From Empedobacter sedimenti (GTDB taxonomy: Bacteria > Bacteroidota > Bacteroidia > Flavobacteriales > Weeksellaceae), in the NCBI RefSeq assembly GCF_030005555.1, contig NZ_JASCQG010000003.1, positions 1 through 64,000 of the forward strand: a stretch of 64,000 bases of DNA, read 5' to 3'. The position numbers were made by a program, and so were the translations under genes. Each line of letters starts with the position of its first letter. Position 1 is the stretch's first letter. The notes below the pieces were generated by a model. That model saw nothing but the letters and a program-made list of their open reading frames with translations. It did no database searches and was not told where the DNA came from. This document shows, piece after piece, positions 1-10,100 of this stretch.

Positions 1-105
1 AAATATGGTAAGGTCAAAAATCCTAATGATTTTCCTACATTTCAAATTAATCAAAATAATAATACAATAATATTAAATAAAAACTATACTTTTAAATGTT
101 CCTAA
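1..105 (+). CDS. C-terminal end of an unidentified protein (partial at window start)
   Basis: An open frame runs from the first base to a TAA at 103-105 and encodes 34 residues ending in NKNYTFKCS. The residue mix looks like a real protein tail. The frame overlaps the last bases of the convergent minus-strand TPR gene by 14 nt. No domain can be recognised in so short a piece. It may be a chance frame; the region to the left of the window would decide. Confidence 0.35.
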   Translation, partial: KYGKVKNPNDFPTFQINQNNNTIILNKNYTFKCS

Positions 106-760
106 CAAGGGGAAGATTACATAACGATTCGTCGTAACGTTTTAGTTTTAAATAGAGAGAAGCATAATCACTATACAAATAACCATATTCTCTGTCCAAG
201 TTTTTATCATCAAGTTTGTTTAGTTCAATACTTTTTTGATTGATATACTTCCAAATAGAATCTGTTTTTAATTGAGTACTATAAACGGAAATCAAATTAT
301 CATAAGCCCAAATCCTTTGAAATTTGTCTATATTATCCTTACTTTCTTCCTCTGAAAATTTATAAGAGTATTTTAATTGTTTGTAATAATTATCTAATGC
401 TACATTATACGAATTTATATTTTCATAAATGTTACCATTTACTCTATGCAACTCGCATAAAACAAAATAATCATCATTATTTAAATAATCGTTTTTTAAA
501 GTTTCTAAACTCGAAATTGCTTTTTTATGATATCCTAAACTATTCAATGCCTTAGCTTTATTAAGATATCCTTTTTTAATTCCTTCTATATAATTAAGCT
601 TTTTTGAATCTTCGAGGTTTTTATCAGTCAATTTTAATGCTTCTACCCAATCATTATTATTATAATAGTTATAAGCAGTTACAAAATTATCATCAATTTC
701 TTTTTTTGTCTGGGCATAAATAGTAGTAGTAAAGTAGAAAAATAATATAATAAATTTCAT
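92..760 (-). CDS. TPR-repeat secreted or periplasmic protein, probably truncated
   Basis: The start is placed at 760, where MKFIILFFYFTTTIYAQ forms a signal peptide; a longer frame from 799 would put 13 extra residues in front of it. The remaining ~200 residues show helical repeats of TPR type, with W..AL, A..L..LG.. and AL.NY..QL patterns. Flavobacterial proteins of this kind usually continue through more TPRs, a transmembrane helix and a C-terminal helix-turn-helix or kinase domain. Here the frame stops at 222 residues, right after a canonical TPR start (KRYDES), and the last residues do not look like TPR. The 3' end overlaps a convergent frame. I infer a truncated remnant, though a short intact TPR protein is possible. 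Confidence 0.6.
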   Translation of the reverse strand: MKFIILFFYFTTTIYAQTKKEIDDNFVTAYNYYNNNDWVEALKLTDKNLEDSKKLNYIEGIKKGYLNKAKALNSLGYHKKAISSLETLKNDYLNNDDYFVLCELHRVNGNIYENINSYNVALDNYYKQLKYSYKFSEEESKDNIDKFQRIWAYDNLISVYSTQLKTDSIWKYINQKSIELNKLDDKNLDREYGYLYSDYASLYLKLKRYDESLCNLPLVRNI

Positions 761-883
761 CTTGTGGTTAAAAAAATAATATATGAAAAAACTTATCAAA
801 TAGAATTTGATAAGTTTTGGGGTGCAAATATATTTTATAAAATGTATAAATATACTTAATATGTATAAATAAAATTTATAGTA

Positions 884-2212
884 CTATTTAATGAATATCA
901 TAGGATTAGAGATCATTCTATTTTTCTTTGCACTTTTTATTTCTGGCGAAACTGAAGATGAGTTATTACTCATATCAGGATCAAACTTTGTTGATTTAAT
1001 AATTGCTGTGTTTTTATATTGTCCAGTAGGTAAAACTTTTGCTTTTACAATCAATTCTGGCTCATCTATAGCTACTCTTAATGTACCTATCGTCCAAATT
1101 CCATTAACATATGTTCCGAAATTGGGTGTTATAGTATGAGAAATATACTCGTAACCAGAAGGTAAAATATCCTCAATAACAGCATCATTATTTATATATG
1201 GTCCTAAATTTTTTGGTCTGATTTTAAATTCAATAATATCTCCAGCTTTGTATTCTTTATCTTCAACTAAACTTTTTTCGACAGCCAGATCACTTCCATC
1301 AACACCTTGTAGTTTTTCGATAATAACTCCAGACTCCATTGTTGTATCAGAGACGTCTGCAATTGCAATTTTAAAAGTATATTTCTGACCAGGAACTAAG
1401 TTTTTCAAATCATATGTAATAAGTTTCGTCAAACCATTCCATTCAATATAAACATCGCGGTTATACGTTTGTAAATCAGGATCATCAGTATTCCTCATTA
1501 ACATATTTGGATAATCATTTCTAAATATTTTGGTTGTATGACCATTATTAATATACAAATTGCTTTGCGATAAATCAGTAGGTTTCATAGGTTTACTCCA
1601 CGCACCAGAACTTCCTCCGTACTTACCATAGTTAATGTTGTTAATTGTTATAGGCTGACTATTTGTCGGAAGTTTTGCCATGTTTTTAGTTCCCGTAATA
1701 CCAGGTCCTTTTACAAAAAATCCAAAAACATCATTGTATTGTCCACCAACATAATCTGGATACTCTTCAGATCCAAATTGAAAAGCTACACGAAGTGCAG
1801 TTAATCCAGGATCTAACACTACATCAAACTCTAAAATAAACGAATTATAAAGCGCTTGATTATCAATAGCTGTTAAATCGCTATCGTTATAACTTCCTCC
1901 ATTTGGTCTGGATTTATTTGCTGATAAATTACGACTTAAAACATCTTCTTTCGCATTTCCTGTAGAAACAACTATTCCTTTATCGATCTCAAAATTAGCT
2001 TGGTAACCTTTCTCAAATGTTAATACTTGTTTATTAATGTTTCCATTAATTAATCTTGGATTAGACAATTTAACACCATTTGCTTGAATGTGATTTAAGA
2101 TTTCGTACAAACTTGGTTGTTCATTTACAATTGTAACTGGACTAACTTGAGCAAATGAAATTTGACTAACAAAAAGATTAACAATAAGAGTAAAACATAT
2201 AAATATTCTCAT
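884..2212 (-). CDS. Choice-of-anchor L domain protein with C-terminal DUF11 repeat
   Basis: A 442-residue secreted protein with a signal peptide ending near ISFAQ (residue 22). Residues ~30-300 match the choice-of-anchor L family: they start with the L..IL.HI...G...SNP pattern, include GIVVSTG and the hallmark FQFGSEEYPDYVGG...NDVFGFFVKGPG, and finish with the YTFKIAIADVSD segment. Residues ~310-425 resemble a DUF11 surface repeat (DLAVEKSL...YKAGDIIEFKI, ending in ...NNSSSV). Such proteins are normally exported and attached to the cell surface. No clear type IX sorting domain follows the DUF11 repeat, so the anchoring route is unclear. It sits 7 nt downstream of the next gene and is probably co-transcribed with it. 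Ligand unknown. Confidence 0.75.
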   Translation of the reverse strand: MRIFICFTLIVNLFVSQISFAQVSPVTIVNEQPSLYEILNHIQANGVKLSNPRLINGNINKQVLTFEKGYQANFEIDKGIVVSTGNAKEDVLSRNLSANKSRPNGGSYNDSDLTAIDNQALYNSFILEFDVVLDPGLTALRVAFQFGSEEYPDYVGGQYNDVFGFFVKGPGITGTKNMAKLPTNSQPITINNINYGKYGGSSGAWSKPMKPTDLSQSNLYINNGHTTKIFRNDYPNMLMRNTDDPDLQTYNRDVYIEWNGLTKLITYDLKNLVPGQKYTFKIAIADVSDTTMESGVIIEKLQGVDGSDLAVEKSLVEDKEYKAGDIIEFKIRPKNLGPYINNDAVIEDILPSGYEYISHTITPNFGTYVNGIWTIGTLRVAIDEPELIVKAKVLPTGQYKNTAIIKSTKFDPDMSNNSSSVSPEIKSAKKNRMISNPMIFIK

Positions 2213-2219
2213 CTCTTAC

Positions 2220-2789
2220 TTACTTTACAACAAAAACAACATTCATAAAAGAAACATCAGATGGAGTACCTTTCACAACATATTTCATTAATCCTTCTTC
2301 AGAAATTGTAATATTATCAATTACATTGTTATCATAATATGTGATGTAATAATACAATTTTTTAGCATCTGCATAATATGGAATAGATGGTTTTGCATTT
2401 GCACTTTTTACCATCGGGTTTTCAAATTGATTTTTATAAACATTAAACAAATCAATTTGCTTTGCACTACCAATTGTATTAGTATCAACTACCATAGATG
2501 GCATATAAAAAGAGCGAACTGTAGTTCCTAAACAAATCCATTCTGGAGCAGTTTCGTTTCCAATATTTTGACTTAAACATTTATTTTCTTTGTCATAAAT
2601 CAACAATCCGTTTGCTGGTTTATTGATTGTATTTCTTTCTTGTAACGTTAATCTTGGTATTAAAACTCCTCTATCATTTGCTAATACATCTAATAACGAG
2701 CTTTCGTGTGGATTTTCAGTATTAATTCCTACTTGCGCAAAACTTAAAGTACCAATAAAAGTTAATGCTAATGTAATTCTCTTCTTCAT
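2220..2789 (-). CDS. QVGIxT-type secreted protein of unknown function
   Basis: A 189-residue protein with signal peptide MKKRITLALTFIGTLSFAQ, followed directly by VGINTENPHESSLLDV. This is the GxxTxxPxxxLxV pattern that also opens the three large paralogues at 26.4-32.3 kb. The segment GVLIPRLTLQERNTI...NGLLIYDKENKC matches the anchor module of those proteins (GVIAPRIKRTELI...GAIVYVTD). The C-terminal ~90 residues are not recognised. It is probably exported to the cell surface and co-transcribed with the downstream choice-of-anchor L gene, 7 nt away. A leader hairpin at 2813-2839 precedes the start. Function unknown. Confidence 0.65.
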   Translation of the reverse strand: MKKRITLALTFIGTLSFAQVGINTENPHESSLLDVLANDRGVLIPRLTLQERNTINKPANGLLIYDKENKCLSQNIGNETAPEWICLGTTVRSFYMPSMVVDTNTIGSAKQIDLFNVYKNQFENPMVKSANAKPSIPYYADAKKLYYYITYYDNNVIDNITISEEGLMKYVVKGTPSDVSFMNVVFVVK

Positions 2790-2812
2790 AATTTTTCAAA
2801 ATAAAAGGATAA

Positions 2813-2839
2813 AAGCTTTGATTAGGTTTATCAAAGCTT
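2813..2839 (-). promoter_or_regulatory. Leader hairpin upstream of the QVGIxT gene
   Basis: A perfect 10-bp inverted repeat (AAGCTTTGAT / ATCAAAGCTT) with a 7-nt loop lies 24 nt upstream of the start codon at 2789. On the minus strand it is followed by TTTTATCCTTTTATTTT, so it resembles an attenuator or a leftover terminator. Its role is inferred only from position. Confidence 0.4.
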
Positions 2840-2884
2840 CTATCATTAAAATGCTATAGATTTAAGCTAGTTAAAGAGTTGGAG

Positions 2885-2892
2885 CAAAATTA
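2885..2892 (-). promoter_or_regulatory. Putative -7 box for the 2220-2789 gene
   Basis: The minus strand reads TAATTTTG, an exact match to the Bacteroidota TAnnTTTG promoter element. Transcription from here would give a leader of about 90 nt that includes the inverted repeat at 2813-2839. No TTTG -33 box is seen at the usual distance. Confidence 0.35.
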
Positions 2893-3306
2893 TTTAGAGA
2901 ATTTATATAAATCAGTATATCAGCATATCACACAAATAACAATAATCACAAATGATTAATTATCAAGATGTAACACTTTAGAAAATCGGAAAATATAAAT
3001 AGATGAAACTACAATGTGATAGGTTTGTAGTATGTTGTAAAATAGATAAAAAGCTATTATGTTTATTAATAATATCTAAAAACTTTTTAAATAAAGAGGA
3101 AGTGACTTAATCTATTTAAAAAAGTAGAAGTTAATTATTTTCAGGAAGTAAAATTTCAATTGAATATTAACTCAACATTTTTTGGTTTACCTAACATTTA
3201 CTTTACAATAATAAGGATTTGTATTAATATAAAACAAATCTATTTATGAATAACAATTTATTTATACTCATTTTCAATAACCTTATTTTGCAAACAAAAA
3301 TAGAGC

Positions 3307-3338
3307 AAAAAAAAGAGGATGTTAAAAATAACATCCTC
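3307..3338 (-). terminator. Rho-independent terminator of the SusC/D operon
   Basis: GAGGATGTT (3315-3323) pairs with AACATCCTC (3330-3338). On the minus strand the stem is followed by eight Ts (3307-3314). It lies 13 nt past the stop codon of the DUF4302 gene. Confidence 0.85.
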
Positions 3339-3351
3339 CATGTTTTAAAAA

Positions 3352-4728
3352 TTAATTCTGAGCAGTTGAATCATAGTTAGAAAGTGCGAATGCAGTCTTT
3401 CTACTTGACAATGACGAAACCGCTTTCAGAGTAACTATTGGAAAAGGATAAACGACGTTATAATTTTCTCGCTTGAATAGTAAACCTTTAGGATCTAATA
3501 AATGATTATCTAATTTTCTTAAGGATTCTGTAATTAAAAGTGAAGATGTACTCCATTTTTTGTGTTTCAGAATAACAGCGTTATTCTCTCCACGAACAAT
3601 ATCCACATAATGAGAAATAATCACGTTTCCTGAAAAATAATAATCAATTTTATTCACAACCTCACCTCCTTCTGTAAGGTTAAACATTAGGAAAATACGA
3701 GTAATTGTACCATTAGTCGCACTTCTTGCATCTGCAACCATTTTCTTACCATATGGTGTATTTCCTTTACCATCTAACCCGCTGAATAATTTGATGTGAG
3801 TTGTGACTAATTTTTCACCTTGCAGAATTGTATTTCCTAACTCAAATGCAGATCCATCACTTACTTCATCTGTAAATTTAAGGGAAACTTGACCTTGGCT
3901 TCCTTTCGCTACATACGCTTTTGAAGCAGCATCAAAGAAAAACTCGCTCAATTCTTCGTTACCAACTTTTACAGCAGGATTCAAAACAATACTATTATTT
4001 TTCAATCCAATTCCGTATCCATCGTTGAATGTATCCATAGGATCTGGTAAAGAAAGATCCATAAAACGTCTTTGTTTATTGTAACTAAACATGTAAGATT
4101 TTACTTTAGAACCTTCTTTAATTTCCATTACACTAAAAAATGGATCATTTTCTGTTCCAACCAAAGCAGCATCTTCTGTCTTAAAGTTATTTTCTATAGA
4201 TGTCCAATCTTCAGCTTTTGCTTTTTGGAAAACAATTTTGACGTTATTTCTTGACGTTCTGAAATGGATGTCACCATTTTCATCAATTTTATCAAAAACA
4301 AATTCAAAATCTCCTTTGTAACCAGCTCCTTGCTGAGCTCCAGGTGAATTATTAGAATCTGATAATAAATGAATTTTATTTTTTGTTGTAAAAACTAACG
4401 CCGGAGCATAACTTGATTTCAATTCAAAATCACTAATTGATGGAGTGATTGAAGTTTGATCAAAATCTGAAATCATTTTTACTTTACCATCAGCTTCAAA
4501 CTTCATGATATGTGTATAACCACCAAACTGGTTATTATCAGTAAAATAGATCATTTTCCAACCATCTTTTGCACTTAAAAGAGCTTTACTCATTTCAGAT
4601 TTAGCTTCTTCTAATCGTTCAGTTGGTGTTTTGTCAAAATTATTAATATCATCGTCACTACAACCTATAAATAATGTAGAAAACACTAACATAGGAACAA
4701 GGGATAATTTTATATATTTCGTTATCAT
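3352..4728 (-). CDS. DUF4302 family lipoprotein, last gene of the SusC/D operon
   Basis: A 458-residue lipoprotein: the signal peptide ends in LFIGC (lipobox Cys23), followed by acidic SDDD, which fits outer-membrane or surface retention. The N-terminal part (R.EEAKSEMSKALLSAKDGWKMIYFTDN...GGYTHIMKF) matches DUF4302, a Bacteroidota family usually encoded beside SusC/SusD and a zinc metallopeptidase, as here. Its start is 1 nt from the end of the metallopeptidase gene, so the four genes form one operon. It probably acts as an accessory surface lipoprotein for ligand capture, but no biochemical role is known to me. A strong terminator follows. Confidence 0.8.
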   Translation of the reverse strand: MITKYIKLSLVPMLVFSTLFIGCSDDDINNFDKTPTERLEEAKSEMSKALLSAKDGWKMIYFTDNNQFGGYTHIMKFEADGKVKMISDFDQTSITPSISDFELKSSYAPALVFTTKNKIHLLSDSNNSPGAQQGAGYKGDFEFVFDKIDENGDIHFRTSRNNVKIVFQKAKAEDWTSIENNFKTEDAALVGTENDPFFSVMEIKEGSKVKSYMFSYNKQRRFMDLSLPDPMDTFNDGYGIGLKNNSIVLNPAVKVGNEELSEFFFDAASKAYVAKGSQGQVSLKFTDEVSDGSAFELGNTILQGEKLVTTHIKLFSGLDGKGNTPYGKKMVADARSATNGTITRIFLMFNLTEGGEVVNKIDYYFSGNVIISHYVDIVRGENNAVILKHKKWSTSSLLITESLRKLDNHLLDPKGLLFKRENYNVVYPFPIVTLKAVSSLSSRKTAFALSNYDSTAQN

Positions 4729-4729
4729 C

Positions 4730-5650
4730 TTATTTCTTATTAAATGAGTTAAAAACTAACTGAGAATTTTTGTTTGCTTCCTCAACCAAAGCATAAAAAT
4801 CAATATTAAATTGCTCTTTGTAATAAGCAACAACAATTTGCTCTTTCGCTTTGATTAATTGTCTTGCCTTTTCGTTTTTGATTGCCGCAACAATTGCATC
4901 ATATTCTGGTTTAGAGAACACTAACATGAAAGAAGCCATTTCTGCAAAATCTTCGTCAACATTAGATTGAGAATAATTTGTAATGTATCCTTTTTCTCTC
5001 GCAACTGCATCTGTATCACTGTACCAATCAGACTTATATTGTCCTAATCCTCCATTCTTTACAATAGCCTCAAATGTTTTTCTGTCATAAGGTTTTGTTT
5101 GATTAAGAATGTGAATGTACTCGTGCTGAATTGTTTGAATAAACACTCTCGTTTTTGCTTTTTTCTCTTCTGCTGTACGAGCAGGATTCTGAATATATGA
5201 TACTAAATTATCCGTTTCGAAAAGTGTAATACGTGTTCCTGCCTCTGCATATCCAAGAGTTGTTGTTCCTGTTGTGTTTTTGTTTACACCACCAATCATT
5301 ACAATTTCTCGTGGAGCTAATTGCTTAATGAAATTCTTACCTCCTACTGTAGAATATGTATCAATCCAAAGCTTTTTTACGATTTCCATTGCTGGCTGTA
5401 CATTAGCTGCATCTGGTGGAAATAAATATTTGTTATAATCTACAAATTGCGCGTCCCATCTATATAATACTTCGATATTATATGGTAACTCGAAATTATC
5501 TTTCAACCAAAAATCTGTTTGACTTGGGGCATATGGTAAAGTATCTTTCAGAATACTTGCGCCTAATTTATCATCGTCTTGATCACAGCTTGTTACCATT
5601 GCGAACGAAGCTGCTACCATTGTATATTTTACTAAACTAATTAATCTCAT
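4730..5650 (-). CDS. Putative zinc-binding metallopeptidase lipoprotein (Peptidase_Mx1-like)
   Basis: A 306-residue lipoprotein with Cys22 in MVTSC as the likely lipidation site. The zinc motif HEYIH is at residues 176-180 (HExxH, with Glu177 as catalytic base); Glu237 or Glu233 in the later DEDFAEM segment is a candidate third ligand. The order of HExxH and downstream acidic ligand, and the genomic context, fit the putative zinc-binding metallopeptidase family often encoded next to SusD and DUF4302. It lies 1 nt downstream of susD. A surface protease feeding peptides to the SusC/D transporter is a reasonable inference; the substrate is unknown. Confidence 0.8.
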   Translation of the reverse strand: MRLISLVKYTMVAASFAMVTSCDQDDDKLGASILKDTLPYAPSQTDFWLKDNFELPYNIEVLYRWDAQFVDYNKYLFPPDAANVQPAMEIVKKLWIDTYSTVGGKNFIKQLAPREIVMIGGVNKNTTGTTTLGYAEAGTRITLFETDNLVSYIQNPARTAEEKKAKTRVFIQTIQHEYIHILNQTKPYDRKTFEAIVKNGGLGQYKSDWYSDTDAVAREKGYITNYSQSNVDEDFAEMASFMLVFSKPEYDAIVAAIKNEKARQLIKAKEQIVVAYYKEQFNIDFYALVEEANKNSQLVFNSFNKK

Positions 5651-5651
5651 T

Positions 5652-7124
5652 TTATCTTGGATTTTGTTCTATACCTGCTGCAACTACGTGTGCTGGTAGC
5701 GCTACAGCTCTTCTTAAATCGTCTTTCTTCAGAACTTGTGCTGGTTCTCCTAAAATAGCGTGTGTTACAACAATATTGTGTCTTTTGATATCTAACCAAC
5801 GTAAACCTTCGTGATAGAAATCTAACCTTTTCGCTTCAAGAATTGCTTTCAACATTACTCTTTGATCTGCGTTTAAAGCATAATAAGGTGTAAACTCGTC
5901 CGATTTTACAGTGTAAAAACTTTTTAGTTTATCAAAAGTCACTTTGTCTTTCGCAGCATCATATCCATTTGTTCTTGTAGAAATAAAATAATTGTAGCCT
6001 GTCAAAGCCTCATCCATTCTATTTAACATAACAAGCGCTTCTAACCTATTAAGGTAAGCTTCATCATTTGATAATAATGTGTAATTGATGTATGGATAAC
6101 CAATTCCAGCAGTTTGATTTGTATATTTAAAATACTCATCGAATTTCGGAAGAAAGTCATTAATTCCGTTTGTAGATACTGTTGAATAATACCATGCTTT
6201 CCCTGTAGGATTTGAAGCTGCTGTAAAAGTAGAAACTGCTTTTTCACTAGGAAATGCGAAACGATCGCGTGTTATTTTTCTTCTGTAAGTAGAATATTGC
6301 GTTGACAATAATAAATTGGTTTCTAAAGAACTTGACGAATAATTAGCTAATCTCTCGTAAATTCCTAATTTTGACCACGCTTGATAATCTCTCAAATTAA
6401 TTGGAGATGATCCTAAATATCCGGCATTTTCTATAACTTTATTCCAATCTCCTTTTACTAAATAAAAACGTGTTGCAAATGCTTGAGCCGCATTTTTAGT
6501 AAAATGATATTTCTTTTGAGCGTAATCGTTACCAACAAGTTTCAATCCTTCTTCTAAATCATGTTCAATAGAAGTCATTACTTCTTTTACAGATTGTCTT
6601 GTGTATTTTTTGTTTAACGATTTTTCAACTTCTTTTACATAAGGAATTCCCAATGTTTTATCTGCAGTTGAAGGATTATAAGCTAAACTAAAAAATTGCA
6701 ACAACATAAAATGGTTGTATGCTCTTGCCATTAAAGCTTCACCTTTCTGAGGATTCAAAGAGCTTTTGTTTCCTAACTCTTCAATCGCTTCTAACGCTTG
6801 GTTAGCATGAGCAATCGCTTTGTAACTAGCATCCCAAAATGCAGAAGGTGTATCTCCTCCGTCATCTGTAACTGTTTCCCACTTATAAGAACGTGTGTTG
6901 TTCTCATTAGTAGCAGGTATATTTTGTGTATCAAATACATTATCAGACATTGTTTCTGCGAAAACAGCATACGAATAGTCTGGATATGCGTTAACTAATA
7001 TTTCAGAAATTTTTTCTGGCGAATTTAAAACTGTACGATTATCTGGCATTTCAGATAAATAATCATCACAGCTAGAAAAACATAATGTTGCAGCTATTGC
7101 AATTAAAATATTTATTTTTTTCAT
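5652..7124 (-). CDS. SusD/RagB family nutrient-binding outer-membrane lipoprotein
   Basis: A 490-residue SusD-like protein. The lipobox FSSC places the lipidated cysteine at residue 19, followed by DDYLSEMPDNRT, a typical SusD beginning. The helical, TPR-like body is visible in ALMARAYNHFMLLQFFSLAY and in LNRLEALVMLNRMDEAL. The C-terminal part has the usual ERRLDF-like segment (LEAKRLDFYHEGLRWLDIKR). SusD proteins cap the SusC barrel and bind the substrate at the cell surface. It lies 11 nt downstream of susC and 1 nt upstream of the metallopeptidase gene. The ligand cannot be read from sequence; the protease partner hints at peptides. Confidence 0.92.
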   Translation of the reverse strand: MKKINILIAIAATLCFSSCDDYLSEMPDNRTVLNSPEKISEILVNAYPDYSYAVFAETMSDNVFDTQNIPATNENNTRSYKWETVTDDGGDTPSAFWDASYKAIAHANQALEAIEELGNKSSLNPQKGEALMARAYNHFMLLQFFSLAYNPSTADKTLGIPYVKEVEKSLNKKYTRQSVKEVMTSIEHDLEEGLKLVGNDYAQKKYHFTKNAAQAFATRFYLVKGDWNKVIENAGYLGSSPINLRDYQAWSKLGIYERLANYSSSSLETNLLLSTQYSTYRRKITRDRFAFPSEKAVSTFTAASNPTGKAWYYSTVSTNGINDFLPKFDEYFKYTNQTAGIGYPYINYTLLSNDEAYLNRLEALVMLNRMDEALTGYNYFISTRTNGYDAAKDKVTFDKLKSFYTVKSDEFTPYYALNADQRVMLKAILEAKRLDFYHEGLRWLDIKRHNIVVTHAILGEPAQVLKKDDLRRAVALPAHVVAAGIEQNPR

Positions 7125-7135
7125 TTTATCAGAAA

Positions 7136-10100
7136 TTAGAAACCAAGGTTAAGTGTTAATGTGTATTGACTTGTAATTGGAGTTGAAACTCCTCCTGATC
7201 TGAAGAACTCTGGATCTTGTCCTCTTAATTTTTTATCAGAATAAATCAACCATGGGTTTGTAGCATTAAATTTTAATCCGAAAGATTTCAAATCAAATTT
7301 ATTCTTCAAACTTTGTGGAAATTCAAATCCTAAAGAAATATCTTTTAATCTTACAAAACCTCCGTCTGCAATGCGTTCGTCCGAATAGTTGTATGCATTA
7401 TACAATTTTTGCATGTTTGACGATCCATATTGATTGATTAATCGTTGATCTGCAATTACAGGTGTACTTGTTAATTTTTCGTCTCCAGGTCTCATCCAAC
7501 GATTTACAAAATCTTTTGTAAATACTGTTAAATCATCGTAAGAACTTGAGTAAATAGGATTTAACCTAATTTTATTTCCTCCAGAAGCCACAATCAAGAA
7601 TCCGAACGACCAGTTTTTGTATTTCAATGTATTCGAAACACTTATCGTTTTATTTGGCTCTACAGATCCTTCATATTTTAAATATTTTGCAATGTCTTCA
7701 TTATCCTGAAAATTAATTGCAGACATATTCATTGTACCTTCGTTCGTTAACAAAATTGGTAAACCTTGATCTGACAATCCTTGAAATTGGAACGAATAAA
7801 TACTATTTCTTGGGCGACCAACCATGTTACCACCAGTTGCTCCAACCAAATCAATTACTCTTGCTTTATTTTCTAATTTTTTAATTTCTTGATCATAGAA
7901 AGATGCATTCCATGTTGTAGACCATTTGAAATTTGGAGTTGCAATATTTTGATGAGTTAAAGAGAATTCGATACCTCTTGTCGTCATATCAGCATTATTT
8001 CCTTGTTTCAAACGCTCGCCTCCAATACCAGAAGTAATAACATAATCAATCAAATCAAATGCATTTCTTTGGTAAATATCAGCTACAAACTGAATTCTGT
8101 TTTTGAACATTGCTAAATCAATTCCGATATTCGCTTCGTATTGTTTTTCCCATGTTAAATCAGCGTTCTGTAAAGCGTCAATGTACAAAGAACTCTCTCT
8201 ATCTTTCGTGTATTGTCTTAACGAAATGGCATTTCTGTAAATTGCCAATGAGTTTGTTGCTGGACCAGAAGTAGCTGTTAATCCGTAAGATCCTCTTAAA
8301 CTTAAACCAGAAATAGTAGAACTCGATTTCAAGAACTCTTCATTCTTCAAATTCCATTTACCACTCACCGTATACGTTGGTAACCAACGAGAATCTGTGC
8401 TGCGACCTTGTCTGTTTGATGCATCGTATCGACCTGTTAATGCAACAGTATATTTACGATCATAAGTATATCCTACTTTACCAAAGAAGCTGACAGTTCT
8501 TTCCTTTTCTTCACCAAAACTGAAGTAAGAATCTCCATCGTTAATAATTTTTTCTAAAAGTCTTGGATCAGTAAAAGGAACCATTCCTTTATCATATTGT
8601 AATCCGAATGCAGTAAAATTATCCGATGTACGATCTACAGAACGCATTTCTTGTCCTACAAAAGCATCTAACTCGTGTAAAGAACCAAATGTTTTGTTAT
8701 ATCCTAAACTGTTTCTTACAATAAAAGAAGTCAAATCATTTGTTAATGATCGTCTAATTCCTCCATTCGGAAGTACTCTTACTTTTGGTGCAGTTGGATC
8801 GTTTGGATCTTGATACAAATAAATGTTTGCATCTCTAACAATTGTCGTTTCGTCAGCATTATATGCTTTGATTACGTTAGACCCTTCGTACATATCGTGT
8901 ACAGTCTTTGTAACCGCATAACGAGCAGAAGCATTGAAATTATATCTTAATTCTGGCAAAATTTTGTACTCACCTTCTAATTGAAAACGAATATCTTTTA
9001 CATCTAACTCAATTTTATTATTTTGTAATTCATTCAAAATGTTAAAATCTGCCCAGTTGTTTCTAAAATACTCATATTCACCCAAATCGTTGTAAGCACG
9101 TAAAGCTCTACTCGTATTTAAAGCATAGTTGAATGGATTGATATCAAAATCTCTGGTTGTACTACCAAAATAAGCATCTTTGATACTATTATACGTTCCC
9201 GGCGCTTTTTGCTTACGCACAGAAGCAATAGTAGACAAGGTTACATTTAATTTATCATTGATAAAAAATGTATTCTTAATATTTGATGTTAATCGTGTTA
9301 CTTTATCCGCAATAGACCATCCTGGATCGTAGTACAATCCTGTCGAAGCAAAGAATGCATTGTTTTTACCTCCTCCAGAAAAACTAATTGAGTGATTTTG
9401 TGTAATAGATGGTTTGAAAAGTAATTTGAACCAATCTGTATTAGCCATTTCATACTTTCTTAAAAAAGCATTACGATCAACCGGATTATTCTTAACACGG
9501 AAAGTCTCAGTATTTGGATCAAAATCATAAATAGCTTTTGACAACAAATTATAAACTCCTCCGTAACGTCCCTGAGAAACTGATGGTAATGATAAGAATC
9601 CTTTTGAACGCATTTCTTGCAAAATACCCATTGTTTCTTGAGAATTTAAAATATCATATTGAGAATATGAAGGAACCATACGCATTGTTTGTTCTTGCGA
9701 ATAGTTGATTTTTAATGCAGATTCTCTTCCACCACTTTTTGTCGTAATTACAACAACACCATTCATCGCTCTAGAACCATAAATAGATGTAGCCGAAGCA
9801 TCTTTCAAAATCTCAATACTTTCTACATCATCACTGTTTAAACCAGCAACAGCAGAACTTAACAATGTACTTGAATTTCCTGAAGCTAAATCTTCAAAAG
9901 AGACATTTACAACATCTTCTTGTACAATTCCATCAATAACCCATAATGGTTTAGTATCTCCAAAGATTGAAGAAGATCCACGAACTGTAATCTTTGGCGC
10001 TGTACCAAAAGTACCTGTAACATTCTGTACATTAACCCCTGCAGCCTTACCTTCTATCATTCTACTTACATCAGCTACCCCTTCTACTTTAAGATCTTCG

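Larger units (their letters stand above)
2790..3306. other. AT-rich intergenic region, no gene seen
   Basis: About 0.5 kb separates the minus-strand gene starting at 2789 from the terminator of the SusC/D operon. It holds the putative promoter and leader hairpin of the 2220-2789 gene, listed separately. The rest, about 2900-3306, is very AT rich with stops in all frames and no recognisable element. Confidence 0.6.

Noticed and set aside
891-1139. 82-codon + frame opposite the choice-of-anchor L gene
   Set aside because: Shadow of a well-supported minus-strand coding region.
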